A stretch of DNA of 37,961 bases from Bacillota bacterium (GTDB taxonomy: Bacteria > Bacillota > Syntrophomonadia > Syntrophomonadales > Syntrophomonadaceae): the NCBI GenBank assembly GCA_023395515.1, contig JAEWZB010000037.1, forward strand, positions 1 to 37,961, written 5' to 3'. The position numbers were made by a program, and so were the translations under genes. Of the stretch, positions 8,937 through 16,602 are shown in pieces; positions within the stretch are counted from its first letter, which is position 1; every line of letters begins with the position of its first letter. Under the pieces are notes generated by a model that worked only from the letters and a program-made list of their open reading frames with translations, was not told where the DNA came from and did no database searches.

Positions 8937-9157
8937 GCTTTATTAACCACCTTCCATAAGGCTAAATTTAAAAATTCCCCTCATATATTACATTGCATTA
9001 ACAGGATAATGAAGGTTTTACTAAATAAATCGCAAAGCATAGAATTTATTTACTGCTACGTTTTTTTAATTTATAGTTTTCTGGCAAATCTAATGTTTCA
9101 AAACAAAAAAGGACAGTTAATGTGAAAGTTTAAGGACAAAGAGACGATTGTTTTACT

Positions 9158-9208
9158 CGTCCTGTTTAAGAGCATTTTCAATTACAAATCAGAAGCGGAA
9201 AACGTCGC
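9158..9208 (-). pseudogene. Extra 3'-end remnant of the three-helix membrane gene
   Basis: The segment beginning CTCGTCCTGTTTAAGAGC repeats the last codons and 3' flank of the genes ending at 8542 and 16603. It still reads TFSASDL-stop on the - strand. Only the end is present, so the block once held a further copy or suffered an internal duplication. Confidence 0.5.
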
Positions 9209-9637
9209 TTCGTCCCTATGTTTAGAGATTTTAAGACGCGAATTAGCCGATACCCAATACTTCCGTTTAAAACTTTAATTGGAAGTATTCTACAACAAAA
9301 CCAAAGCATTTTAAACCAATATATGGTATACGAGCCATTTCTAATGGTAAACGGTCATCTGAGTTAAAGGGATAAATAAAAGTATGCGAAAAAATGCTAG
9401 GGGAATTTTGTTAAAATCTTTCTGAAGATACCGGAAGTAAAAATTCTGGCTACTGCCGATGGGGAGGAAAATATCAGTTTGGTCCATAAAGAGAAGCCGC
9501 TCTACTTTTAAGCCGCTAAAAATAAACTACACCTATAAAATGTATCTAATCGATTGGGAGTAAAGTGTAGCAGGGAAAGGGGTATTGGCACAAAATTGTG
9601 TCAATACCCCTTTCCCTGCTTATTTGATTACTTCTGG
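9189..9637. repeat. Duplicated non-coding block, copy A
   Basis: From CGGAAAACGTCGCTTCGTCC to the 3' end of the aroB fragment this stretch matches 17048-17491 almost base for base, in the same orientation, with small substitutions and single-base indels. No gene is visible in it. It links the membrane-gene block to the hairpin and the aroB remnant. The region 8937-9157 before it shows no gene. Confidence 0.8.
9571..9618. terminator. Long hairpin (aroB-type terminator, copy A)
   Basis: CAGGGAAAGGGGTATTGGCA and its exact complement TGTCAATACCCCTTTCCCTG (one G:U pair) form a stem of about 20 bp around a short loop. It lies directly beyond the aroB 3' remnant, like the hairpin beyond the intact aroB at 22197-22241. 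Confidence 0.65.
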
Positions 9638-9693
9638 TTAACTTAGTTTCGCGTTTTCAATAGCCCTAAAGACCTCTCTTTTTCCACATCCTC
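9638..9693 (-). pseudogene. aroB 3'-end fragment, copy A
   Basis: About 56 bases similar to the last codons of aroB (22250-22305), including the equivalent of MAKRS-stop and the KGQVLSAIE region. It is cut abruptly at 9693 by the repeat cluster of the RAYT element. Too short to be functional. Confidence 0.65.
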
Positions 9694-10680
9694 GTTACGC
9701 CGGGGTTACGCCGGGACGTTCTTTTTGTAACAATATTCTTATGATCTACGGGGTTACTCCGGGACATTTATGATCTGTGTATATTCATTGCATTAAGTCC
9801 TGTTACTCGGGCAATTTGCCGCAGGGTTACTCCTTCACTGACCTTGATGCTTCGAAGTATTGCGTTACGTTTATCTTGTCCATACTTTGCAGTTTGCCGA
9901 TTGGCTCACCCATCAATGCCTCAATCTCGTCCTTCACTTCTTCGTCAGTTTTATTTTGTTTAATTACATCATCCAAACAGACATCTTCATTATTTTGCTT
10001 CATGAACTCCTGAAATGCCATAATTGCTTCAATCCTGTTCTTATGAAATATGCCCAAGATAAAATCAGTTTCAATCAATCCTTTTGCAGGATTATTTCCT
10101 GCATATGCATGAATGCTGCTCCAGCGATAAGCTTCTGCCTCTCGTTCTAACCCTGCTTTCACCGGATTATTGTGTATGTAACAAATCACGGTCAATAAAT
10201 ATTTATCATCTTTTACACACTCGCTACCGTAACAACCTTGAAAAACGTGCCCACTGCGATTGTATTTTCGGTTATACCACTTAGCGTAACTAGTAGCAAT
10301 TCTGCTCATAATTCTAGAAATCGAGTCCTCTTTTTCCTTTATCAATAAGTGTACATGGTTACTCATCAGGCAGTACCCGTAAAGCTCATATTCTTGATTT
10401 TTCTTTTTATTTGCTAGCGTTTCGAGAAATAACTGGTAATCATCTTCATCTAAGAAAATGTCTCCCCGGTTAATGCCTCGCAAAATTACATGATAAACGC
10501 CACTTTCACATCGTTGTCTAGCTTGCCTAACCATTATAAGACTCCATACATTTTATACATATACTTCCATTATATCTGAAAGCAATAATTATTCGACATC
10601 TGTGTACTTATTTTTTAAGCATTTTAATTCTGTTACAGAAAGAACGTCCCGGTGTAAGGTGGGTGTAAGGTGTAACCCTT
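9694..10680. mobile_element. RAYT (REP-associated tyrosine transposase) element, copy 1
   Basis: The transposase gene is flanked by inverted ends that share the core GGGACGTTCTTTTTGTAAC (9705-9731 left, 10632-10658 right; the right end has one extra mismatch in the A-run). Outside each end lie GTTACGCCGG / GGTGTAAGG units. The insertion interrupts an aroB 3' fragment. Y1 transposases of this class act on palindromic REP ends and make single-strand cuts. Confidence 0.8.
9827..10534 (-). CDS. REP-associated tyrosine transposase (Y1, IS200-like), C-terminally frameshifted
   Basis: 235 residues. The Y1 domain covers about residues 8-125. The HUH metal site reads SNHVHLLI and the candidate nucleophile tyrosine lies in ATSYAKWYN. 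The Cys/Gly-rich FQGCYGSE and HNNPVKAGL motifs are typical of RAYTs. Compared with the copy at 13410-14177 it lacks one T in a T-run near 9877. The frame therefore leaves the normal sequence after KLQSMDK and ends in an unrelated 15-residue tail. Without the slip it would run to TAA at 9768 and include the C-terminal helix-turn-helix-like segment. It may therefore be impaired in DNA binding. Confidence 0.85.
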   Translation of the reverse strand: MVRQARQRCESGVYHVILRGINRGDIFLDEDDYQLFLETLANKKKNQEYELYGYCLMSNHVHLLIKEKEDSISRIMSRIATSYAKWYNRKYNRSGHVFQGCYGSECVKDDKYLLTVICYIHNNPVKAGLEREAEAYRWSSIHAYAGNNPAKGLIETDFILGIFHKNRIEAIMAFQEFMKQNNEDVCLDDVIKQNKTDEEVKDEIEALMGEPIGKLQSMDKINVTQYFEASRSVKE

Positions 10681-10711
10681 AGCAATTTATAACTAAAATA
10701 TCTAAAAAAAT

Positions 10712-10746
10712 ATGTGATTTTGGACGACTTGTGTAATGTAATAGAT
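10712..10746 (+). promoter_or_regulatory. Shared sigma-type promoter motif, site 1 (upstream of halocin-like gene)
   Basis: TGTGATTTTGGACGACT, two bases, then TGTAATGTAATAGATAG and AGGAGG. The block recurs at 20055-20090 (- strand) and 20814-20850 (+ strand) with few changes, always upstream of genes of the sigma locus or of this cassette. A short reading frame (ATG at 10762, 8 codons) follows the AGGAGG here. The link to the sigma factor at 20236 is inference. Confidence 0.6.
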
Positions 10747-10883
10747 AGGAGGAAAATTTTTTATGTTTAGGCAGCATTATGTCAGCTAGAGGTGATTTTA
10801 TGAGGTAGGGAAATGAAAATTTATTTAAGGGAACATTCAATTGTTATAGGAAATTAGTTTAACCATAAAGGAGATGAAAATAA

Positions 10884-11582
10884 ATGATTAGAACAATTAA
10901 AATAACCATTTGTTTATTACTTACATTATCTTTACTCGCTATGCCTGCTATGGCAGGAATGAAAGCAACTTCATATATTGAAAAAAACTATACGCTTGTT
11001 CACTCTGAGTTATCAGGTATTGAAAAGGAAACAGCTTTAAATCAATCTTTACAAAGTAGTTCAGTAAAGCAACTCATCAATAAATTAGTGGGTGAAAAAT
11101 TTGAAGTATCTGACGCTCAAGTCTATGATTGCTCAATTGGTAAAACAAGAGGTACTGTAGTTGTCTTCTCTATTAAAGATAGTAACATACAAATAGCATA
11201 TTCCAATACAGATGGTGTTGAAAGAGCTACAGCTGGAAATTTCTTCGAAAAACAGAAAGTTGAAGTATATGATGTTATTGAAGGAGCCGTCTATAATACT
11301 GCTATTATAGAGGCAAACAACAACGAAGTAAAAACAACTCTTAAAAAGACTCCGTATAACGAAAGTGAAGTAATTATGGTTGAAGCCTCAAGCACTTGTG
11401 TTTCAGTATGTAATGCAATTCTTGATTTTGGTTGCACTGGTTTCGGCGTTTGGAAATGTGCTATCGTATGTGGTGGAAACATCGCATGCGCTGGTATTTG
11501 TGGAGTAATATGGTGGGCTGTATGTTATGCGTTTGATCCTAGTGAGGGTTGTGAGGGTATATGTGCCAGCTTCGGTTTCTAA
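10884..11582 (+). CDS. Halocin-C8-like bacteriocin precursor (10-Cys C-terminal domain)
   Basis: 232 residues. The Sec signal peptide is residues 1-24 (LLLTLSLLAMPAMA, cleaved before GMKAT). A propeptide of about 145 residues with a single cysteine follows, and then a 61-residue tail from residue 172 with ten cysteines (CVSVC, FGC, KCAIVC, ACAGIC, AVC, GCEGIC). Halocin C8 precursors have the same plan: a long N-terminal half that in haloarchaea acts as immunity protein and a compact C-terminal peptide with ten cysteines. Similar precursors are known in Gram-positive bacteria. The start ATG has AAAGGAGATG upstream. It is followed by a hairpin, a small membrane protein and a VKOR-like gene. Antimicrobial activity is inferred. 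Confidence 0.65.
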   Translation: MIRTIKITICLLLTLSLLAMPAMAGMKATSYIEKNYTLVHSELSGIEKETALNQSLQSSSVKQLINKLVGEKFEVSDAQVYDCSIGKTRGTVVVFSIKDSNIQIAYSNTDGVERATAGNFFEKQKVEVYDVIEGAVYNTAIIEANNNEVKTTLKKTPYNESEVIMVEASSTCVSVCNAILDFGCTGFGVWKCAIVCGGNIACAGICGVIWWAVCYAFDPSEGCEGICASFGF

Positions 11583-11681
11583 AATATCAATTAACTTTTG
11601 ATGGAATGTGATTCTGTTAAGTTTATTATGTAAACTCTGAAACCCTCGTATGCCGGAAGGATGTGTACGATGTTGTGAGAG

Positions 11682-11709
11682 GGCGGCTACATAACCTATT
11701 GTAGCCGCC
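11682..11709 (+). terminator. Hairpin between precursor gene and downstream genes
   Basis: Perfect 10-bp stem GGCGGCTACA / TGTAGCCGCC with an 8-base loop, followed by a weak T-rich tail (CCCCAATTTCTTTT). It lies 100 bases after the precursor stop and before the membrane-protein gene, so it could act as a partial terminator that keeps the precursor message more abundant than the rest. Confidence 0.6.
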
Positions 11710-11745
11710 TCCCCAATTTCTTTTAAAGACCGGGAGGTGTGCGCT

Positions 11746-12003
11746 TTGGATTTTACTCACATGGTTTATTTTTTAATTGCATTTTTTGTTATCATTTTTG
11801 TTATGGCAATAATCGGTAAATATTTTAATAACAAAACATACTATACAGCGTTATTAATAATTACAGCATCAATATTGGCTTCGGTGTCTGCTAACTACGC
11901 TGCAAACATTATCGATAATAAATTATTCGAGATAATGATCGGCAGTTTGATTTTTTGTATATTTTTTGGAGGAGTTATATTGTTAAATAAATCTAAAATT
12001 TAA
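11746..12003 (+). CDS. Small three-helix membrane protein of the bacteriocin cassette
   Basis: About 85 residues, almost entirely three hydrophobic helices (MVYFLIAFFVIIFVMAII, ALLIITASILASVSANYA, IMIGSLIFCIFFGGVILL). The start is taken as TTG at 11746 because GGGAGGTG lies 5-6 bases upstream; GTG at 11737 is the alternative. No family is recognised. A small integral membrane protein next to a bacteriocin-type precursor is often an immunity or accessory protein, but here that is only inference from position. The next gene follows after 34 bases. Confidence 0.6.
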   Translation: MDFTHMVYFLIAFFVIIFVMAIIGKYFNNKTYYTALLIITASILASVSANYAANIIDNKLFEIMIGSLIFCIFFGGVILLNKSKI

Positions 12004-12037
12004 ATGATGTTCTTCAAATTGGAGGTGATAGTAATTT

Positions 12038-12460
12038 ATGTTAAAGAAAATATTAATAAGCCTGTTGACATTCAACAGCATTTTGCTTTTGTTTACAGCC
12101 TGGATAAAATATTCTGCTACTAACTCTGGATGTACTTCCTGCAAAAAAAGCTTTTTGTTTTTACCATTATCGGATATTAATATTGCTTTACTTGGAGTGG
12201 CAAGTTGCTTTATTATGATTGCTTTATTAGTATTTCAATCTAAGTATAAAAACTTCTGCAATATATCATTATTTATACTTAGTAGTATAAACGCAATTAT
12301 TGCCTCAGCACTTCAATTCGCTCAATTTCAATGGGCAAGTCAGATATGCTATTATTGTGTTGGCGCGGCAGTCGTTTTCTATATTGTTTTTATCATTTTG
12401 CTATTGAGGTACATATTGAACCTTCTTTTGATTAAAAGCAGTGTGCATACACCGGGTTAA
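12038..12460 (+). CDS. VKOR-like membrane thiol-disulfide oxidoreductase
   Basis: 140 residues with four hydrophobic helices. Two CxxC pairs are visible: C32-T-S-C35 in the first loop and C104-Y-Y-C107 at the start of the last helix, with LPLSDINIALLGV between them. That is the arrangement of the vitamin K epoxide reductase family, where the helix-4 CxxC reduces quinone and the loop pair passes disulfides to partner proteins outside the membrane. Next to a precursor with ten cysteines the likely job is oxidising that peptide during export. A weaker alternative is a MauE/DoxX-type protein. The ATG is preceded by TTGGAGGTGATAG. The region 12461-12651 after it has only a REP-like fragment (GTTACACCGGGAC, 12534). 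Confidence 0.6.
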   Translation: MLKKILISLLTFNSILLLFTAWIKYSATNSGCTSCKKSFLFLPLSDINIALLGVASCFIMIALLVFQSKYKNFCNISLFILSSINAIIASALQFAQFQWASQICYYCVGAAVVFYIVFIILLLRYILNLLLIKSSVHTPG

Positions 12461-12651
12461 AATGAACAAATTGGATCAAATCAAAATTAGGACCTGATGA
12501 CAAAATGCCTCAATATCGGTTGATGTATATTAGCGTTACACCGGGACAGCAGGGTGTGTGAGAATAATAGTCACCCTACTTAAATATTTAACCAATTATC
12601 CAAAAATTTATTAACAATTGCTTTTAAAAAAAGAGATTGTAATTAGGAGTC

Positions 12652-13310
12652 GAGACTGTTTCAAATTTTGTGTAAACATTAGCCTCCAAGAGATGTAGAA
12701 TAAGAGCATCACTTGGAGGTTTTAAATATGGCGAAGAGAAAAATTACCCCCGAAAGAAGAGCCCAACGAAAAAAGCTACTGGAAATGCTGCAGGATGCAG
12801 GAATTGATGATGTGACCGGGGTACAGGAATTGTTCAAAGAAATGGTCAGCACCGTATTAGAAAACGGTTTAGAAGCGGAGCTGGACGAAGAGCTAGGTTA
12901 CAGTAAATACGATTATCGCAACAAACAGACCGACAACAGCCGTAATGGGTATAGCGAAAAGACCATGAAAACCAGCCTGGGTGAAATGGATATATCAATT
13001 CCCCGTGATCGTAAAGGTGACTTTGATCCTCAGATCGTTAAAAAACATCAGACCACACTTTCAGGTGACATTGAGGAAAAAATCATATCCATGTATGCTA
13101 AAGGCATGAACCACAGCTGATATTGAATCCCACATAAGAGACATCTATGGAATAGACATCTCAGACAGCACTATTAGCCGGGTTACGGATAAAATCCTGC
13201 CGATGGTAAAAGAATGGCAAAGCCGACCCTTGGAGAGCATTTATGCCGTGGTCTTCATGGATGCTATTCATTTCCATGTCCGCAGCGAAGGCCAAATCAT
13301 CAAGAAGGCC
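12652..13310 (+). mobile_element. IS256-family insertion sequence, right part lost
   Basis: The left end GAGACTGTTTCAAATTTTGT at 12652 is the usual terminal sequence of IS256-family elements and is followed by the transposase frame. The element stops at about 13310, where the repeat cluster of the second RAYT element begins. The rest of the transposase and the right terminal repeat are not found beyond that element. Confidence 0.75.
12728..13310 (+). pseudogene. IS256-family (mutator-type) transposase, frameshifted and truncated
   Basis: ATG at 12728 follows CTTGGAGGTT. The first 131 residues are a clear mutator-type N-terminus (LEAELDEELGYSKYDYRNK, NSRNGYSEKT, ISIPRDRKGDFDPQIVKKHQ). At about 13113 an extra A shifts the frame. 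The normal sequence resumes as TADIESHIRDIYGIDISDST, VTDKILPMVKEWQSRPLE and YAVVFMDAIHFHVRSEGQII, including the first catalytic aspartate in FMDAIH. It is then cut at 13310, before the other two DDE acids. It cannot be active. Confidence 0.9.
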
Positions 13311-14336
13311 GGGTTACACCGGGACGTTCTTCGGGTTACACCGGGGGTTACACCGGGACGTTCTTTTTGTAACATTACTCTTATTCGCTACGAGGTTACG
13401 CCAGGACATTTATGATCTGTGTATATTCATTACATTAAGTCCTGTTACTCGCACAATTTGTCGCAGGGTTACTCCTTCACTGACCTTGATGCTTCGAAGT
13501 ACTGCATTACGTTTATCTTTGTCCATACTTTGCAGTTTGCCGATGGGCTCACCCATCAATTCCTCAATCTCGTCCTTCACTTCTTCATCAGTCTTATTTT
13601 GTTTAATTACATCATCTAGACAGGCATCTTCATTATTTTGCTTCATGAACTCCTGAAATGCTACAATCGCTTCAACCCTGTTCTCATGAAATATACCTAA
13701 GATAAACTCAGTTTCAATCAATCCTTTTGCAGGTTTATTTCCTGTATATGCATGAATGCTGCTCCAGCGATAAGCTTCTGCCTCTCTTTCTAACTCTGCT
13801 TTCACCGGATTATTGTGTATGTAACGAATTACGGTCAATAAATATTTATCATCTTTTACACACTCGCTGCCGTAACGACCTTGAAAAACGTGTCCACTGC
13901 GATTGTATTTTTGGTTATACCACTTAGCGTAACTAGTAGCAATTCTGCTCATAATTCTAGAAATCGAGTTCTCTTTTTCCTTTATCAATAAGTGCACATG
14001 GTTACTCATCAGGCAGTACCCATAAAGCTCATATTCTTGATTTTTCTTTTTATTTACCAGCGTTTCCAGGAAACGCTGGTAATCATCTTCATCGAAGAAA
14101 ATGTCTCCTCGGTTAATGCCTCGCAAAATCACATGATAAATGCCACTTTCACATCGTTGTCTAGCTTGTCTAACCATAATAAGACTCCATACATTTTATA
14201 CATATACTTCCATTATACCTAAAAGCAACACATGTTCCACATCTGTGTACTCATTTTTTAAGCATTTTAATTTTTTGTTACAAAAAGAACGTCCCGGTGT
14301 ACCGGTGTACCCCGGTGTACCGGTGTAACCCGGTGA
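13311..14336. mobile_element. RAYT element, copy 2, inserted in the IS256 remnant
   Basis: The left inverted end is 13347-13373 and the right end 14277-14303, 26 of 27 positions complementary, with core GGGACGTTCTTTTTGTAAC. Outside the ends are GTTACACCGG units on the left (plus an extra partial end at 13313-13331) and GGTGTACC units on the right. About 90 % or more of the transposase sequence is shared with copy 1 by eye, so the copies are recent. Confidence 0.82.
13410..14177 (-). CDS. REP-associated tyrosine transposase (Y1, IS200-like), intact
   Basis: 255 residues. The Y1 domain carries the HUH site SNHVHLLI near residue 62 and the candidate catalytic Tyr in ATSYAKWYN near 88, then FQGRYGSE and HNNPVKAEL. 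An acidic linker (NNEDACLDDVIKQNKTDEEV) leads to a C-terminal segment with helix-turn-helix character (VTLRQIVRVTGLNVMN), which in RAYTs helps recognise REP ends. The TAA stop lies inside the conserved left end of the element. This copy is complete and could supply activity in trans to the solo ends in the window. Confidence 0.9.
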   Translation of the reverse strand: MVRQARQRCESGIYHVILRGINRGDIFFDEDDYQRFLETLVNKKKNQEYELYGYCLMSNHVHLLIKEKENSISRIMSRIATSYAKWYNQKYNRSGHVFQGRYGSECVKDDKYLLTVIRYIHNNPVKAELEREAEAYRWSSIHAYTGNKPAKGLIETEFILGIFHENRVEAIVAFQEFMKQNNEDACLDDVIKQNKTDEEVKDEIEELMGEPIGKLQSMDKDKRNAVLRSIKVSEGVTLRQIVRVTGLNVMNIHRS

Positions 14337-14342
14337 ACCCCC

Positions 14343-15116
14343 TTATGCGGCGATTTCCTTTTGCGCCTCAGCAGCCGCAGGCAAGTCCCCGGTACTCTCT
14401 GTGAACTGGGCCAGGCGCAGGTCGCGGACGGAAACGGCGGCAGTAATCTTTTTAGAAAGGCGCTTCAGCAGTGCATAAACCGTTCCCGGTTTAAGAGACC
14501 ATTCCTCCCCGCCTCCCACCACCAGATAATCCCCCGTCAGAATAGGCCTTAAAATCATGTAATGTTTTAAGGCCAACCGGGCTTCGGGGTGCAGCATGAT
14601 TTGGCGTTTCCCCAGCTGCAGGCAGTCCCCGGCCGGCTCTCCGTTCCAGCGCAGGGAGCACAATTCGCGCACACTCAGGCCGGTGTAAAGCAGTTCAACG
14701 ATTATCCGGCCGGTTAGATCCAGCACGTCCCGGTTGACTTCACGGCACAATTGCCGGACTTCCTCCCCAGAGGCCCAGGACCGTGCTTTGCAGGTTCCGT
14801 CGCTGCTCACCCGGGACACCAGTTCCAGGGGATTATAGGCTAAGATGCCCTGCGCCAGCAGGAAACGGGCCCAAGCCGACATCGCCGTTAAGCGGTTGTT
14901 AACGGTGGAGGGACGCAGCCCCCTGGTCTTTAGCAGATAATCCCGGTAACCCTCCAACTGTAGGAGCTGTAGGTTTTTAAGCAGGCTTCCCCTATTTCCG
15001 GCCCGGGTGCAGTAATCTTTGAAATCGGCGGTAGCGCGGGTATAATGCCTGACGGTGGCCGGACACTTCCCCTGCCTGCGCAGATAGGCGGCAAAACAGG
15101 ACTGATAATTCATCAT
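14343..15116 (-). CDS. Degenerate tyrosine recombinase (integrase-like)
   Basis: 257 residues. The N-terminal SAM-like core-binding domain (residues 5-95, ATVRHYTRATADFKDYC, LRPSTVNNRLTAMSAWARFL) is well kept and a C-terminal domain follows. The catalytic set is damaged: the first Arg box reads TGLSVRELCSL where TGLRxSEL is expected, the HxxR box reads SVRDLRLAQF, and no terminal His or nucleophile Tyr follows before the protein ends in EIAA. It is probably inactive or a regulatory derivative. The gene is visibly GC-richer than its neighbours, a sign of separate origin. Its stop lies next to the right repeats of RAYT copy 2, so the 3' end may have been replaced. Confidence 0.75.
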   Translation of the reverse strand: MMNYQSCFAAYLRRQGKCPATVRHYTRATADFKDYCTRAGNRGSLLKNLQLLQLEGYRDYLLKTRGLRPSTVNNRLTAMSAWARFLLAQGILAYNPLELVSRVSSDGTCKARSWASGEEVRQLCREVNRDVLDLTGRIIVELLYTGLSVRELCSLRWNGEPAGDCLQLGKRQIMLHPEARLALKHYMILRPILTGDYLVVGGGEEWSLKPGTVYALLKRLSKKITAAVSVRDLRLAQFTESTGDLPAAAEAQKEIAA

Positions 15117-15197
15117 CTCCGTTCCTTTCCCAGAGGTCTCTTATCCCAGAATATGCAAAAAAGCCAAAAAGTTTTCTCGAGCAAGACACGGGAACGG

Positions 15198-15356
15198 CAG
15201 ACTGTGTGAAAAGTCGCAAAACACCTTGGGTAATTATCCCAAGTGGAGGACAACGTAAAGATATCAACTAATTATTCTGACCAATCCCTAAAACAACCCT
15301 ACTTCGAGGCTTAAGTGGGGCGAATAAAAATGGCAAAATAGTTTTCACACAGCCTG
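15198..15356. repeat. Short element with IS-like inverted ends
   Basis: CAGACTGTGTGAAAAG on the left and CTTTTCACACAGCCTG-like sequence on the right (GTTTTCACACAGCCTG) are inverted copies with one or two mismatches, about 160 bases apart. Ends of the form CAGGCTGTGTGAAAA are common in insertion sequences. The interior codes for nothing recognisable, so it looks like a deletion derivative. A lone ACACAGCCTGAC at 8501 may be a solo end. Confidence 0.45.
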
Positions 15357-15387
15357 ACGTCCCCCCTGTCCTGCTGTTACATAAAGA

Positions 15388-15608
15388 ACGTCCGAGATTA
15401 CTGAAAAAGTCCTTAAAAGTTACGGAAGTGCTCGGATTTCGGTAGGCTTCGCCTACTTGGGTTTGACGCTGATTTCGCTGATTTATTATGATTTACGCTG
15501 ATTTTCTTATTTCTTTATTAATTTTAATAATCCGTGTATATCTTTATAAATCAGTGTAAATCTGTGTTTGATTTTTAAAAAGGCTACTTTTTCAGTAGTC
15601 TCGAACGT
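15388..15608. mobile_element. MITE-like element, full copy
   Basis: About 220 bases bounded by 23-base inverted ends (core GAGAYTACTGAAAAAGT; 21 of 23 positions complementary). The interior has GGTAGGCTTCGCCTACTTGG, itself a hairpin, then AT-rich sequence with AAATCAGTGTAAATCTGTGT. It codes for nothing. The left side is preceded by GTTACATAAAGAACGTCC, which resembles the right end of the RAYT elements, so it may be nested in one. A second copy is at 17727-17921. Confidence 0.7.
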
Positions 15609-15650
15609 AACGGTGTAACGCGGTGTAACGCGGTGTAACGGGTGTAACGT
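15609..15650. repeat. REP-type GGTGTAACG tandem cluster
   Basis: Four direct units of CGGTGTAACG-like sequence directly adjoin the right end of the MITE-like element. Inverse orientation of the GTTACGCCGG clusters elsewhere in the window. Confidence 0.65.
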
Positions 15651-15664
15651 TAATAACTATGCTC

Positions 15665-16060
15665 CTAGTCTGTTCTGCGCTTGGGAATCCCGTTTATAGC
15701 TGCGATTAAAACAAAGCCTAATAGTATTTGGGAGGTAGTATAATTAAATGAAGGAACATACGGAAGAGTAGTATTAAATAATATCATCAGCAGAAAATGG
15801 AGGGCTATATATGCTAAAGGAATTCCCAGACCTAAAGCTAAAACCCAATCATAAGAAAATTTATCTACCCGCGGCTTAGCAATAAGGATAATAACCCCTA
15901 ATAAAGCTCCGATTAATATAGGATAAGTCCATTTAAGTATATGTCCGGTGAATGACCACATGTTTTGATTAATAAACTCTAGAGCGTAATGGTCAAGATA
16001 TCCTAGCAACAGTATACATACAAAATAAAATATAAGACGGCTATAGGCTTTTTCATACAA
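15665..16060 (-). CDS. Four-helix membrane protein, copy B (start region frameshifted)
   Basis: 131 residues, four predicted helices (LIFYFVCILLLGYLDHYALEF and others) and a short basic tail. The body keeps the frame lost in copy A. Near the 5' end it lacks one base relative to copy A (ATAGCCG against ATAGTCCG). The conserved ATG (16054-16056) is therefore out of frame, and translation would have to begin at TTG 16060, four bases upstream, giving MYEKAYSR instead of MKKPIVR. AGGAAGG lies close enough to serve either start. It may be functional or decaying. Family not recognised. Confidence 0.5.
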   Translation of the reverse strand: MYEKAYSRLIFYFVCILLLGYLDHYALEFINQNMWSFTGHILKWTYPILIGALLGVIILIAKPRVDKFSYDWVLALGLGIPLAYIALHFLLMILFNTTLPYVPSFNYTTSQILLGFVLIAAINGIPKRRTD

Positions 16061-16176
16061 ACACCTTCCTGTGTTTTTTATCTCTCCTTTTAATTATCAG
16101 GCTTTTTAACTATTGGGGTTAATAAGACACCAAAGGTTAAAATATAAAAGTGAGCAGTGGAAGTGAAACAAGGGAG

Positions 16177-16213
16177 AGGGATGTTGACATAATTGTGTCA
16201 ACATCCCTTTTTT
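16177..16213. terminator. Hairpin after small membrane-protein gene
   Basis: AGGGATGTTGACA and TGTCAACATCCCT pair perfectly around AATTG, followed by TTTTT on the + strand. The loop-proximal TTGACA...TGTCAA part is shared with the hairpins at 9571, 17424 and 22197. Confidence 0.6.
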
Positions 16214-16219
16214 GCATAT

Positions 16220-16549
16220 CTATCCAGCACTTTTTATATATTGAGGTAGTAAAATTAAAGCCCAAAGTAGTTTACATATTATTATAGATGTTGCTCCCAC
16301 AATTTTTAACCAAAATGATATAGTTTTGTTTTTCCATTTCATAATCAAAGCAATTATCGCACTTAATAGAATAAGATATAAAATAATATTAACAGCACTT
16401 ATTTTTTGGTATTGTACCCCAGTAACTATTGTTAGTCCCATTAATGCTCCTATAAATTCCAGGGGGACTAAAAGTATAATATTATATAATCCTATTACGA
16501 GTATTATTATTGTGACTAACCAATCTATAAACACCTTGAACCTTTGCAT
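16220..16549 (-). CDS. Small integral membrane protein, unknown
   Basis: 109 residues with about four hydrophobic helices (WLVTIIILVIGLYNIILLV, FIGALMGLTIV, AVNIILYLILLSAIIALIM and a C-terminal one). Cytoplasmic loops are basic (MKWKNKT). GGGGAGGG stands 4 bases before the ATG. It lies inside the duplicated block in copy B only; in copy A the space between the two flanking genes (8315-8541) has unrelated sequence. Function unknown. Confidence 0.55.
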   Translation of the reverse strand: MQRFKVFIDWLVTIIILVIGLYNIILLVPLEFIGALMGLTIVTGVQYQKISAVNIILYLILLSAIIALIMKWKNKTISFWLKIVGATSIIICKLLWALILLPQYIKSAG

Positions 16550-16602
16550 AAACCCTCCCCATAAAGGGACATTTCACTCGTCCTGTTTGAGAGCATTTTC
16601 AA

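Noticed and set aside
9705..14303. The two RAYT genes with the cassette between them as one composite transposon
   Set aside because: The two genes lie in the same orientation and each has its own pair of ends; no outer target-site duplication can be recognised.
15610..15648. Tandem CGGTGTAACG units as a CRISPR array
   Set aside because: Units are 10 bases long and directly abutting without spacers, and the same sequence recurs at RAYT ends.
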